A stretch of DNA of 64,000 bases from Miscanthus floridulus (Eukaryota > Streptophyta > Magnoliopsida > Poales > Poaceae). The notes beneath the pieces are model-generated. The model saw only the letters and a list, made by a program, of their open reading frames with translations. It was not told the origin of the DNA and searched no databases. The position numbers and the translations under genes are program-made. The stretch spans positions 55,114,852 through 55,178,851 of the forward strand of contig NC_089584.1 in assembly GCF_019320115.1 (NCBI RefSeq), written 5' to 3'. This document shows, in pieces, positions 21,872 through 32,062 of this stretch; position 1 is the first letter of the stretch; every line of letters begins with the position of its first letter.

Positions 21872-23427
21872 TGAAAGCATCTAGGCCCCTAGTTGGGTTT
21901 CGGTGATTAATGACAATACGTGATTACTATGACTAACGTGTGTTTTGCAGAGACAATTAAGTTAGGTCACGGTAATGGTGATCGATTGGGCAATCAAAGT
22001 GGTCATGCCCCTATGATGGAAATCATTTCGGTTTTCAAAGGATGGATGACAAGGTTAAGGATGGACTAGTTCTAAGTGTCGATTGGAGTTGGAGAGACAC
22101 GTTAGGACTTTGTTTTTCCTTTGGCCATACTATTAAGGGGGTATGAACGCATAGCTTGACCTAGGTGAGTCTAGTGAGTTAGGTGTGGTGCACACTTGCT
22201 AAATCTAGCACTAGGTAGCTCCTTAACAGTCCTTTGATCCAATGGAGCAAACTTCATTCACATATGATCGAGAGTTGGAAGTGAATGGAGGGTCAAATAC
22301 TGACCGGACGCTGGCTCCGATGTGACCGGACACTGGCTCAGGGTCCGGTCAGTTCATTTGACCAAGGTGAAAGCATCTAGAAGTGACCGGACACTGTGAG
22401 GTCAAGTGACCAGATGCTGAGGGCCAGCGTCCGGTCAACTCTAGTAAGGTCCCAGAGAGGGAGAATCCAGATCGGACGCGTCCGGTCATTGTTGACCGGA
22501 CGCAGATCAGGTTCGGGCTACTGACTGGACGCTGCTCAGCAAGTGACCAGACACGTCCGGTCAGTGCTGACCAGACACTGGCCAGTGTCCGGTCAACACT
22601 TAATCACTAGAGTTCAGGGTGTACTAATCGGAGCGTCCGGTCAACATGACCAGAGCATCCGATCACCCTGTAGAGGCAAATAACGGTTCGTTTTTCAGCC
22701 GGTGTTATAAATACAACCTCCGCTCGTGTGTGGGGGTACTTTTGCTCATTCCAACAGCTGAGAAACAAGTTTGAGAGTGCCAAGAAGAGCAAGGTCCTAG
22801 TGAGGTGATTGAGATTTGAGAATCCCAAAGAGAGCCCTCATTAGTGAGATCAAGAGTAGCAAAGTGTGCATCCACCCTTCTCATTAGGCTTGTCGTGGTC
22901 AAGTGAGAGTTCGTGCTTGTTACTCTTGGTGATTGCCATCACCTAGATGGCTTGGTGGTGATTGGGAGTTTGGTGATCATCCGGCGAAGCTTGTGGGTGA
23001 CCCAACTCAAGTTGTGAGCGGTTGTGGGTGATTCACCACGATGGAGTGTCGAAGAATTAACTCGTAGAGAGCACTTGATCCTTGTGTGGATCAAGGGGGA
23101 GCTACACCCTTGCACGGGTGCTCCAACGAGGACTACTGGGGAGTGGCGACTCTCCGATACCTCGGCAAAACATCACCGCGTTCCTTCTCCTCTCTTTACT
23201 TTAAGCATTTACTTTGATCAATTCATTACTTGTCATTTACATTCCTAGAATTGCCATGCTAGAGTAGGATTGGAACTTAGGGTGCTAAACTTTTGTGCGT
23301 TAGATCAATAGAAACACTTTCTAGGCACAAGGTGTTAATTGGGCTAACCATAGGTTTTGATTATTGCAAAGAAATTTGTAATTAGCCCAATTCACCCCCC
23401 CCCCTCTTGGGCATCTTGATCCTTTCA
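21872..23427 (+). repeat. 3' LTR of Copia element 1
   Basis: It starts TGAAAGCATCTAGGCCCC and ends GATCCTTTCA, followed by the target duplication GGAGT. Compared with the 5' LTR it lacks one block within the GACCGGACGC array. Like the 5' LTR it ends in a poly-C run before CTCTTGGGCATCTTG. Confidence 0.92.
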
Positions 23428-23433
23428 GGAGTA

Positions 23434-24272
23434 ATTCACTCTCTCATGTAAAGAGTGAATTATTATTTTATTATTCTAAGTTCCCATGCGAACAACTCAA
23501 ATTCATGACTAAGCCTACAATCCTCGCTGCAATACACAACCCTTCCTTCCCATCCATCTACAGCCCTTCCTTCCTTCCCATGCAAACAACTCAAATTCAC
23601 GGCGCCTATGCACAAGAGATCATCACGCACCTATGCCAGCGGTGGCAACAACAATGTGCTCCACCTTGTTTCACGAATCACCTCGGTGGTCGCCTCATGG
23701 CAGCACAGCACACACCCATTATTGCATAGCCACCTACTTGTTAGTCCACCGCCACCGCCCGCCACCGCCACCCATGATTCTTCCTCGCCATTGACCCATC
23801 TCATGTACCACCTTGTAGTGTCATCGTCGTGGGCATCGCCATTATGCCTATAGTGCAATATGGTGACCAGATAGGCTGCCAGATTATGCTCGCCATCTAC
23901 AGCACGAGCAAGATCGTTGAGGCATGGCCCAAGCCTATGGTTTTCCATGAATACGATTAGTATCCTAGTGAGGAAGCAAGCCTCTAGGTTATCGAGTTGG
24001 GTCAGGCTTGCAAGGAGGGCATAGTAGTTGCCAAGATCATCCCACCCTAGCCCACGTCTGCACTAGTCCAGTGCCACACACCGACTGATGGTGGGGTTGC
24101 CGTAGATGCGGTGCATGGACAAGCAGGTTGTCCATAGGCTGTGGAGGTAGTCCATGTGCCGCTCCAAGGTCGCAGTGAGGTGGCTAGCAATCTCAATGGC
24201 CAGCTCATTAGGGAGAGCTAGCAATAGCAACGTGGTGTGTTGCCTTGCCTCCATGATTGTCGGCGTTGACAT
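23434..24272 (-). pseudogene. F-box pseudogene, copy 2
   Basis: The minus-strand frame opens MSTPTIMEARQHTTLLLLAL and then LPNELAIEIASHLTATLERH, an F-box-like segment near residues 18-45. It continues with TTCLSMHRIYGNPTISRCVA, YYALLASLTQLDNLEACFLT, a block with AAYLVTILHYRHNGDAHDDD, and a Cys-rich CNNGCVLCCHEATTEVIRET. F-box proteins connect substrates to SCF ubiquitin ligases. TAG and other stops lie after VALD and LPPLA, and there is at least one frameshift. This copy keeps the F-box that copy 1 lacks. Upstream, a TATA-like element (24471-24480) fits a former promoter. The family resembles At2g35280-like F-box proteins; that name is from memory of the family, not a search. Confidence 0.7.
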
Positions 24273-24470
24273 CGCGTGATGCAGAGCACAAGGAGGCCAT
24301 CCGAGGGCTTATGCGATGGTGTGGATGGAACTATGGCATGTGTGTGGATGGAGATACGGCATGTGGATGGTGGCAAGATGGAGGGCTGGAGAGGTGGAGC
24401 GACGCGATTGACTTACGTTGATTGAGGAGGAGGCGGGGGAGGTGGCCGAGCAGGGGTTATAGTAGGGGTT

Positions 24471-24480
24471 CTTAAATACC
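24471..24480 (-). promoter_or_regulatory. TATA-like element of F-box copy 2
   Basis: On the minus strand GGTATTTAAG lies about 200 bases upstream of the ATG at 24272. It fits a TATA box for the decayed gene. Position and sequence are the only evidence. Confidence 0.35.
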
Positions 24481-25770
24481 CTTTGTGAACTAGTGTTGGA
24501 ACTCGCAACGACGACATAGTTTAGATTACCGAGTCGGTGGGCGACGGAGCAGACAAGATAGTTCAGATTACCGGGAATGCGGAGTTTTCTAGTTGTCTTT
24601 TTGATCTGCATGTTTCTTTCTATTCACATTTTTTACTGCACACGTAAGAAAGTTCGACCATTGTACATTTCATCTTGTAGGATAGTATATAGTGTCATCT
24701 GTACACTTGAAAGTCATAGCAAATTGAGTGCATTTGTTCATAGCTAACAAAAGTAGTCCTAGCCCCACATCATACATTGAAAACATTAATTTTTTATGTG
24801 AGTACAACTTGCCTGATAGGTTGTGCTACAAATAGCAGCTGCACTGGTTGTTGCTTCATGCATGAAGTAATAGTAAGGTAGGAGTACATCTTTACTTAGT
24901 AGTTGGATTCCTGAAGCGGCAGCGTCAACCACAGCCTTGGTAGTGTAGTCTATCAGAACCTATGAAATCATGTAGACATCTCTAGCTAGTTGCTACCCCT
25001 CAACTGCTATGAGCCTACAACTGCTTGGATTAGAGAGCACTGTATACTTCATCGGATGACAAAAGGTCCGACCATCTAAAATATTCACTACTCGGATACT
25101 AGTAATGGTGAACGTTGTGCGGTCACGTCAAAAGCCTGTTCCAGCCCTGGCGTCCCTATGTGTACAAAGCCTAGCCTCACTCCCGTTATATAGCCATCTC
25201 TAGCTAGCTGATTACATCTGCTCCTCTAACTAAGAGAAATTGCCTTTGGTCTGCCTGACTGCCCCTTGATTGTTGTGTGTCCTCTTCACAACCGCACTAG
25301 GCTTTCAAGTCTCAAGCATGTTATGGTAGTCAAAAGCTCTTATTCTAAGATGCACTTCTTGTGTCCAGCTTTCCTGCGTATTCACTTCACTCTCGGCAAC
25401 CGCACAAGGTCTATATGGGAGGAGCATCCCCCTTCCCTCAAAGATTTTTAATTTTGACCATATATATAGAGAAGTATTGATGATTATGATGCATAATAAG
25501 TATCATTACATTGATCTTAAATTATATTTTCATAATAAGCCTAATTGGAGATCTAAAGATTATGTGTCAAACTTTGTTCAACATGCAAGAATCTTGCAGC
25601 GAGGACCATTTCTTGCCTCAGTCTAATGCAAAATAGAGGAGCCATTGGTGTTGAAATGTTACTACACACGCAAGAAAGTCCGACCTCTATAGGTTTGAAC
25701 GCATCTAACAGTATACTATATCCTTTGTGGTTTTGAGTGCTGCAGCAATTTGTGTGGATTTGTTTATATA
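24481..25770. other. Low-copy-looking intergenic DNA with dispersed repeat copies
   Basis: No supported gene lies here. Two copies of a dispersed repeat are seen, one near 24645-24700 (GCACACGTAAGAAAGTTCGACC) and one at 25600-25730. A TATA-like CGTTATATAGCC near 25184-25195 precedes a stretch of short open frames without recognisable product. Confidence 0.4.
25600..25730 (+). repeat. Dispersed repeat with AAGAAAGTCCGACCTCTA core
   Basis: The unit reads TTGCAGCGAGG, then TCTTGCCTCAGTCTAATGCA, CCATTGGTG, GAAATGTTACTACACACGC, and the core AAGAAAGTCCGACCTCTATA. Related copies lie at about 4600-4732, 27590-27660 and, shorter, 24645-24700; degenerate cores also lie in the arms of the mariner-like element (about 4005 and 5380). 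The element class is not clear. Confidence 0.6.
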
Positions 25771-25910
25771 GGAGGTAAAACTAATCTCGGGCTCACGCCA
25801 TACATTAATCCCTGACCCAAGTTATAGGGGATAAAACTTTACCTTCTTTAAGGAATTTGAAGGTACACAATACACGTGACAACGTCCCTCTCTATCTTGG
25901 CTCCCCTCTC

Positions 25911-25995
25911 ATTTATAAGTTGGCAGGAGTAGTCATTATGTTACAAACTAGTCACCCCCTCCCCCCTCTCTCTCTCTTGCTGGCTCCTTCCCTCG
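25911..25995 (+). promoter_or_regulatory. TATA-like and CT-rich leader of the GRF zinc-finger gene
   Basis: CATTTATAAG at about 25911 is followed by a CCCCTCCCCCCTCTCTCTCTC tract near 25955-25978 and, about 90 bases on, by the ATG at 26063. TATA box plus CT-rich leader is a common plant promoter layout. This is positional evidence only. Confidence 0.4.
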
Positions 25996-26062
25996 ATGCA
26001 GCTCTATCGGTGCCATGTCCCACTAGATCCAATCCTCTCGTGGTAGCACCGCATCAAACAGG

Positions 26063-26547
26063 ATGCATGGACAGAGTAGCTCCCTGACAATAGATCAGTT
26101 GATACATATGGTTGGTGAGGAGACTGGCCTACCATTGGTGATTTGCCCCTACTACAAGCTTGCTAGAGTGATTGAGCGATGGTCTACAAAAGAAAATCTG
26201 AACCTTGGGTGTGTCTACTTCAAGTGCCAGAGGAATAGGGTGAGCTTCTTTGTCACTTCTTCTGCAGTAACTATTGCAATGCTCGGTTTAATCTTTTAAA
26301 CAAATTTGTGCAGTATCCGAAACTCTATGGCTACTAACGACAGTATCTTGAGGATTTGAAAAAGTCAGGCATGATCCAAGTTAGGCTAATGGACTTAGAG
26401 GAGGAAGGAAGCAAAGGCCACTCGAATGGCAGAGCTGACATCAAAGCATTGGAACTCAGCATGTAGAACCTACAGCAGAAGTTGAACATATTTTTCCTTT
26501 GTTGTGTTCTGGTTGTTGGGTTTGGAATCATGTATTATGTGTATTGA
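26063..26547 (+). pseudogene. GRF-type zinc-finger membrane-anchor gene, two exons, decayed
   Basis: Exon 1 (26063-26239) starts MHGQSSSLTIDQLIHMVGEE and carries a GRF-like zinc-finger half: VICPYYKLARVIERWSTKEN, then NLGCVYFKCQRNR. The second Cys of the usual CPxC is Tyr here. An intron (GTGAGC at 26240 to GTGCAG ending 26313) is in phase 0. Exon 2 (26314-26547) encodes a coiled-coil stretch (RQYLEDLKKSGMIQVRLMDL), NLQQKLN, and a hydrophobic C-terminal segment IFFLCCVLVVGFGIMYYVY that can be a membrane anchor. Grass genomes carry many such short GRF proteins with a C-terminal anchor; function unknown. A TAA after YGY and a TAG before NLQQ interrupt exon 2. It is convergent with the gene at 26820. 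Confidence 0.65.
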
Positions 26548-26596
26548 AGTAGGTCATCAACATGTTAGATTTGAAATGCTATGTTTTGTACTAGCT

Positions 26597-26680
26597 ATGA
26601 CGATGTATGAAGAATAGTAACTTGTTGAGAAGGTGTTTGGTATGATGATGTATGAAGAATAGCAACTTATTGAGAAGTCC
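26597..26680 (+). repeat. 45-bp tandem duplication
   Basis: Two adjacent units, each with ATGANGATGTATGAAGAATAG and CAACTTRTTGAGAAG, start at 26597 and 26642. They lie in the likely 3' region of the GRF gene. I attach no function. Confidence 0.6.
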
Positions 26681-26718
26681 ATCAACAAGGGAAGTACATA
26701 AGTAAGAGTAAAAACATG

Positions 26719-26735
26719 TACTCCCTCCGTACTCC
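26719..26735 (+). repeat. Isolated Stowaway-like terminus
   Basis: TACTCCCTCCGTACTCCC matches the usual end of Stowaway/mariner MITEs. I found no matching opposite end nearby, so this may be a remnant or a chance match. Confidence 0.35.
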
Positions 26736-26819
26736 CAACATAATGAAGATACATCAAATGCAACATGAGATACATCAAATGCAATGTGAGATACATTAAA
26801 AGGAACTTTATTTACTCCT

Positions 26820-27407
26820 CTACTCATCGTCGGTATCATTGTCCTCATCCTTGTTGTTGGTATCAATATCATCGTCCTCCTCTATAGACATGAGTCCCTT
26901 TTGCTCGTCAGCGGTGATGCGGTTGGCCACCTGCACAGCATCAGCACGAACTAGGTTGCACCAGTGCTTCTTGATGTTGTGGGTGGTGCTGATTCCCTAT
27001 GTTATGATGCTAGTGTCAAAGCCATCTATCGGGCTCTGGTAGCAGGTGAGGATGTACTCCGTGTTGTCCACGCAATTCTTGTTCAGGTAGGCTGGCAGTT
27101 CTTCTAGGACATTGGTGAGTTGGTGAAAAATGAAGACGTAAATGCTCACCTTTTCCTCCCAAGGTGAGTTGAGGGTGCCTAGATCGGTGTTCTAAAGCAC
27201 ATGCCTAATCTTCAAGAAAGCCTTACTCATGATGCCAACGGCCCAATCATCACTATCTCCAAAGGGATCCACCAGAGCTTCATCTTGATTCACCACGGGC
27301 ACGGCGTCATCCTCCTTCACCATGGGCATGGCATCATCCTCCTTCACCATGGGCATGGTGTCATCCCCCTCCCGTGCATGCTTTGTAGAAGGCTCATCCT
27401 TCGCCAT
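26820..27407 (-). pseudogene. Unknown acidic-tailed protein gene
   Basis: The minus-strand frame of 196 codons opens MAKDEPSTKHAREGDD and has three tandem copies of a 9-residue unit (MPMVKEDDA). It continues with MSKAFLKIRHVL, NTDLGTLNSPWEEKVSIYVF, IFHQLTNVLEELPAYLNKN and YILTCYQSPIDGFDT, and ends in an acidic tail (EEDDDIDTNNKDEDNDTDDE). TAG stops after RHVL and after DTSIIT break it; otherwise the frame is uninterrupted. I do not recognise a named domain. It lies convergent to the GRF gene and upstream-to-downstream with the F-box gene at 27826. The uninterrupted frame apart from two amber codons suggests it was a real gene recently. Confidence 0.55.
27292..27372 (-). repeat. 27-bp coding minisatellite
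   Basis: Three adjacent 27-base units encode the repeated MPMVKEDDA-like nonapeptide near the N terminus of the unknown protein. Units differ by a few bases, so this is an older duplication kept in frame. Confidence 0.75.
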
Positions 27408-27589
27408 GGCAGTGGCTAAGAGTGAAGTAGGTTTGGTGAAGGCAACCGCACATTCCTAGCAATTTTAGATCTGTAGTGGGAATGGGAGGGCTCAAGAAAG
27501 GAAGGAAAACAAGTGGAGTTGCGGAAGAGATCATGGTGGTTAATATATCACTACTATAGAGGAGCTATTGGTGTTTTTTAGAACAAAGA

Positions 27590-27660
27590 TGAGTCATTGG
27601 TGTTGAAATGTTACTACACACGCAAGAAAGTCCGACCTCTGTAGGTTTGAACACGTCTGA
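27590..27660 (+). repeat. Dispersed repeat copy
   Basis: This copy contains TGTTACTACACACGCAAGAA and AGTCCGACCTCTGTAGG, and matches the repeat at 25600-25730. It sits just downstream of the ATG-proximal side of the unknown gene and ahead of the F-box gene end. Confidence 0.6.
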
Positions 27661-27825
27661 CACACTGCGCAGACCTTAGCTTACATTAGAAACAAGTTAA
27701 AGTTGCTACAAAATAATGTCAACATTCATCCAAGAGAAAATTAACATGTCCAAAGACAATCAAACAACATTAATTCATTTAAAAAATGTCATGACAGAGA
27801 GATACATCAAATACAACTTTATTTG

Positions 27826-28933
27826 CTACTTTGCTAATGACTCCAACTCTGCGAACAAGGGAACATAGGGAAGATAGTAAGGTCTGCCGATGATTTCTGG
27901 CAGGATGTCACATCTATACAGAATGTAATGTGTAGGGATGACATGAACTTTTTTGCTATCCATGTTATATGCGATGACAGCTCTTTCATCCCAACCCCAA
28001 CAAAAAAAATTAAATTCCATTTTGGGTAAACTATAACCTCTGTGTAGCAGACTCAAGATCACAGTAACCCATTGGTTTCTTAGTCTTTCCAAACAACTAA
28101 CGCAGACTGATAATATGCTTCAATGTCCATTTATTAGTACCATAGTCTTCAAGGATCCAAATTGAAAGCTTGAACATATTGCGACCACCAACAGTACATT
28201 GACACAAGTGACCCTAAGCCTGATGGATGGAGCATGAAAAACCATGTGGCCTATTAGGAATTTTCCTCCATGTCTTTTCCTCCATATCCACAGCAAGTAT
28301 ATGAGGGTAATAACCCTCCCAGTATCCAATATAGTGCAGACAACCATTAAGAAACACAATTGCTGATTTTGAAGATGTCACCTGAGCCTCCTCGCCCCAT
28401 TTAGATTCCTTAAAGATCCATGCTATAGTTTTAGATGAGTAGATGTCCACACCCACGCACTCACCATCCTCCTTCATATATTCAATCACATGGAAGTGCG
28501 AGGAGGCAGTGGAATCGAACCCCAATTGAGCCTTATTAATAGAATGAATGCTAGGTGGCAGTACCTTCAACTTCTGGGTTGCTGGATTGCAGACAATATA
28601 GCGGTATCCATCAGCCCCAAGGCACTAGCATAGGATGAGTCCATTGCAGCAATATGTGATATCTACATTGTCCATGGTGAAGGGCAAGAAGGACAAGGAG
28701 GGGTGTTCATCGGTGATGCTGGTGAAGTTTCGATGGTCGTACAAACCATCATAGAAGAAGTCGGGCATAGTCTAGGGCAACAACTTATGGTTGACCGAGA
28801 TGAGGCATTTCTAGGAGCGGCAAACATATTTGAAGCAGAACAAGGAGCGGGCGGGGTGGCATCGGAGGATCTTGACAATGACATCATCCATGAGGCTGGC
28901 TAGTGCATTCCTCTTGTTGGGGGCCTCCTCCAT
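27826..28933 (-). pseudogene. F-box protein with F-box-associated domain, decayed
   Basis: From 28933 on the minus strand the frame reads MEEAPNKRNALASLMDDVIV, then KILRCHPARSLFCFKYVCRS, a degenerate F-box. It continues with HPSLSFLPF, CCNGLILC, YIVCNPATQKLKVLPPS, FHVIEYMKEDGECVGVDIYS, WIFKESKWGEEAQV and AVDMEEKTWRKIP, then GGRNMFKLSIWILEDYGTN and a C-terminal AYNMDSKKVHVIP. This is the layout of At5g07610-like F-box proteins, SCF adaptor subunits whose C-terminal domain binds substrates. Stops after VCRS, LLP, LILC and HQA are all TAG; a frameshift lies near 28100. The gene is therefore a recent pseudogene. A TATA-like TTATATATTAAG is upstream at 29396-29407. Confidence 0.8.
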
Positions 28934-29499
28934 TTCATCAGTGGGCTATAGGATGAGAGCTTGATAAGTAATGAGGTCACTGAAGAGGAAAATAATCCAA
29001 CAAAGATCCATCAGTGAAGTCCATAACTCATACCAAAGTGCAACTTTAACAACCATTAATAATTTTCATGGTATGACCTCATCTAAATTTAGAGTAGCAC
29101 CACATAGATATATATATAACTCAAACTAGAGTAGCAGTTAATGGAGTTGTAACCATTACAATTTTAGCTAAATCAAGTCTAATCTTCACACTTACAATCA
29201 ATACACGAGCTCAGAGCTTCTTCCATATGAGACAGACAAAGATTAAGAGGACTACAATTACAACAATTTTGAAGGAGAAAGAGGGTGGAGCAGCTATTGT
29301 GTTTTGAAGACAGAAGTCATCAACATGAGCTAAGAGTGGATTTGAGTTGGTTCTTGACTTGAAGGCAACAATTCCATCATCATAGGAGTTGTACTTAATA
29401 TATAAGAAGCAACAGGAAACATATGAACTTGTTCCTAGCAGTTAGGCCAGTTGTAGTAAACTCCTGGCTAACGGCCATTGAAAACAACATAGCAGGGAC
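28934..29499. other. Upstream region of the F-box pseudogene
   Basis: This AT-rich stretch has no supported gene. On the minus strand TTATATATTAAG (29396-29407) could be the former TATA box, with the leader running down to the ATG at 28933. Confidence 0.4.
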
Positions 29500-32062
29500 A
29501 TGTGGTAGAACCACCTAACCTAATGCCTCTAGGAGTACTTGTCTTCCTTTAGACCCTAAGTACCCAAGGGAGGACACCAAATTACGTAGTTCCATCAAGC
29601 ACACCCCAAGGGAGGACCCAAAAATCCACATTTTTCCATTAGGATCACAAATGAGAGAATAAAGCTTACAACATTTTAGCCATTTCTTCATCACTTTCCA
29701 TGTAACATCAGAGTATAATATTTATTATTTATAATAGCGGAATATGAACATGTTATCGGAGTAATGAACAATTTAAGTTAACAGTGGAATATAAACATGT
29801 GATCAGAATTACAGCGGAATTAAAGATCTATTCATGACATGATGAAGCATTGATATATAAACTATGACAATAGATTATAAAACTTCCATTTATAAAAACA
29901 TTTAGTGAGAGTTATAAAAAAACTATGATCGTAGCATAAAGGAATCCTCTCTGAGCCCACTAGGAGGAATCTACACACAAGGGTTGGCTCTAGCATCCAC
30001 CTATCACCTGCAATAGGGGGAAATAAAACCCTAACTACTCAATTGTACTTAGCAAGACTTACCCAATAGGAGGAAAGAAAAAGACTCCAAGGATATATAA
30101 GGCTATCTGGCTTGTGGGTTTATTGCATCTGCATGAAGCATTACTAAGTGTGTGTCCTTATATTCAATTTTATTAGCAGTCATCATTAGTTCATTAACAA
30201 ACCATTCTATGTAAGCACTAGTGCTACTTTCAAGCAGGTGGTAAGCAATCAGAATCATTTTACCATCTTTCATCTTCCAGTTCTTACTACGGTGCTAGAT
30301 TGTAGATAAGTCGTACTAACATGGTGGTGATTCGTGAATCAATGTGCCCAGCTAGGTACCCCAAAACACATGCCCCGCTTGTACCCCAGGCACAAGCAGG
30401 ACCAACCCACTACCCTCCTATCACGGGGTCTAGGTCCCCGTCCAAACTTGGACTCCAAGCCCCCGCCCCTGAGTCCTGGACTCAATGCGGTGCTAGGACC
30501 TCCACCCAAAAAGCACCCTAAAAGTCAATCTGGAAAGAGCCAAAACAAATGACAAGAGAGTAACAAGTCTTCCCTGCGCCCATACCCAAGTATGTGCTCG
30601 GGATAATAAGTCTGTGACTTGCCTAGAGTCCAATGCAACGGCCAGTCCTTAACCGACACAGATAGGGAAAACAGTGTAACCAAGCTATGCCCCGTTGGCC
30701 GCAGGACACAACCTCTTACACCCACCAATACCCAAACCATATCCCTGCCCAGTCTCCATTTTTCCTTTCCACAATTTTATCATGGGTGATAATAATATAG
30801 TAACAATAATAATATATTTCATATCTCTCGAGAGTGATAGGCAATCACTCGACTTCTATTGGAGTCCTGTAGCATAGCAATCTACATGATCCTGTCATAC
30901 TAGTAAGACTCATAGGATAAAGATTTATATATGCAAGTGTGTTTCATTCAGCTCCTTAAAACTTAATGCACAAGCATAATTAAAAGTGCAGAATAATAGG
31001 GGTTATGCATCGGGGCTTGCATATGTAAAATATAACCAAAAGTTAGTATTCCATCTTCATGACATGATTCCTGGCACCATCTTTTCAGCTACTCCAATTG
31101 ATTACACGATCCATCATCGACCCTATTATGATATGCAATATGATGCAGAGATGATGCAACAGTTAATTAACAAGGCAACAACAACTCTTAAACAGAGTAC
31201 ATACTATGAACTAACAAACTAGCTCTAATGACTAACATACTAATCTACGTATCAACATCATCGAGAAAGGTGTCATTTCCCAACATGTGTTTCTTTATTT
31301 CATTTATTTGATTTACTATATATTCAAACTAGGCCTCATTAACTACTCTAGTAAACTAATTATTATTGGGCTACAAAAAATACAGTGAGCAGCTAATAAT
31401 ATTAGGAATTTACTGTGAAATTTTTAGAGTCAGCACTATCACCATTTTCTCACAAAAATTCCCACAAGTTCACATTTTAACAATACTAAACATTTTAAAA
31501 TAATTAGAGCAACCCTAGAAACATTTTAAAACTAGATGAACTAATTACGCTAATAGATAGATTAGATAGATCATGATTTTAGGAGCCTAACAAAATTGGT
31601 TTCACCATTTTTGGACATCTACACAATTTTATTTTGAATTTACAAATTTACCTTATACGCTAAATTAGAAATTGCTCTAGAAATCGAAAAGGGCTGGTGG
31701 CAACGACCTCGGCCCAACGCGAAACACGTGCACGCGGCCCAGGCGGGGGCAGGGCGTGCACGCGGCCATAGGCCATGGCCCACGACACGGCGAGGGCGGC
31801 CCATCGCAGCGCAAACGTCCCAGGCGTGGGCAGCACAAGGCACGGTGGCGGCAGGTCGACCCAGCTGGGAAATCCCAGGGCGCGTTGTCCATTTTGCAAA
31901 AAGGACCCTAGGTTTTTAACTAATAAACCTACGATCTAGCTCACTATTCAAATGAGTCATCTGTTCTTCACCTAGCACCCTATATTTTCCTATCTTCACC
32001 GTTCCCCAATCCCCGAGCATCACCAAAGCAGAGCACCATGGCGGGGACGATCCGACGGCGAC
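29500..32062 (-). repeat. Diverged Tekay-type LTR fragment
   Basis: The stretch is co-linear, on the same strand, with the LTR at 38452-43068. Shared landmarks are TCAGAGTATAATATTTATTA near 29710 against a TCAGAGTGCAAATAAAATAT block, CAATCACTCGACTTCTA near 30842 against AAATCACCTGACTTCTACC, TTAATGCACAAGCATAA, AATAATAGGGGTTATGC with GGGGCTTGC near 31005, AT-rich repeats and a GC-rich block at 31690-31890. It is cut at about 32062 by element C. The family differs from the two other Tekay-type LTRs here. Left boundary is approximate. Confidence 0.55.

Larger units (their letters stand above)
5591..23427 (+). mobile_element. Copia element 1 (SIRE/Maximus-like), complete with nested solo LTR
   Basis: Two LTRs (5591-7214 and 21872-23427) are flanked by a perfect 5-bp target duplication GGAGT (5586-5590 and 23428-23432). 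Between them lie a primer binding site, gag, a Copia-order pol (protease, integrase, RT, RNase H), a third ORF and a polypurine tract. A Tekay-type solo LTR (17265-21751) is nested in the 3' untranslated part. Without the solo LTR and its duplication the element is about 13.3 kb, in the usual range for the SIRE lineage. All frames carry stops, so it is defective. Target duplication and insertion point show it landed in the right terminus of the mariner-like element. Confidence 0.92.
23433..24480 (-). repeat. Right arm (outer part) of the inverted repeat
   Basis: Read on the minus strand this repeats the left arm: F-box pseudogene, then GAATTACTCC at the mariner end. The immediate flank TAATTCACTCTCTCATGTAAAG is the mirror of GTGAGAGTGAATTA on the left. 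The arm was split from its inner part (5213-5589) by Copia element 1. Confidence 0.75.

Noticed and set aside
31640..31919. Open frames on both strands in a GC-rich stretch
   Set aside because: The stretch is the GC-rich block of the diverged LTR fragment; no conserved protein text.
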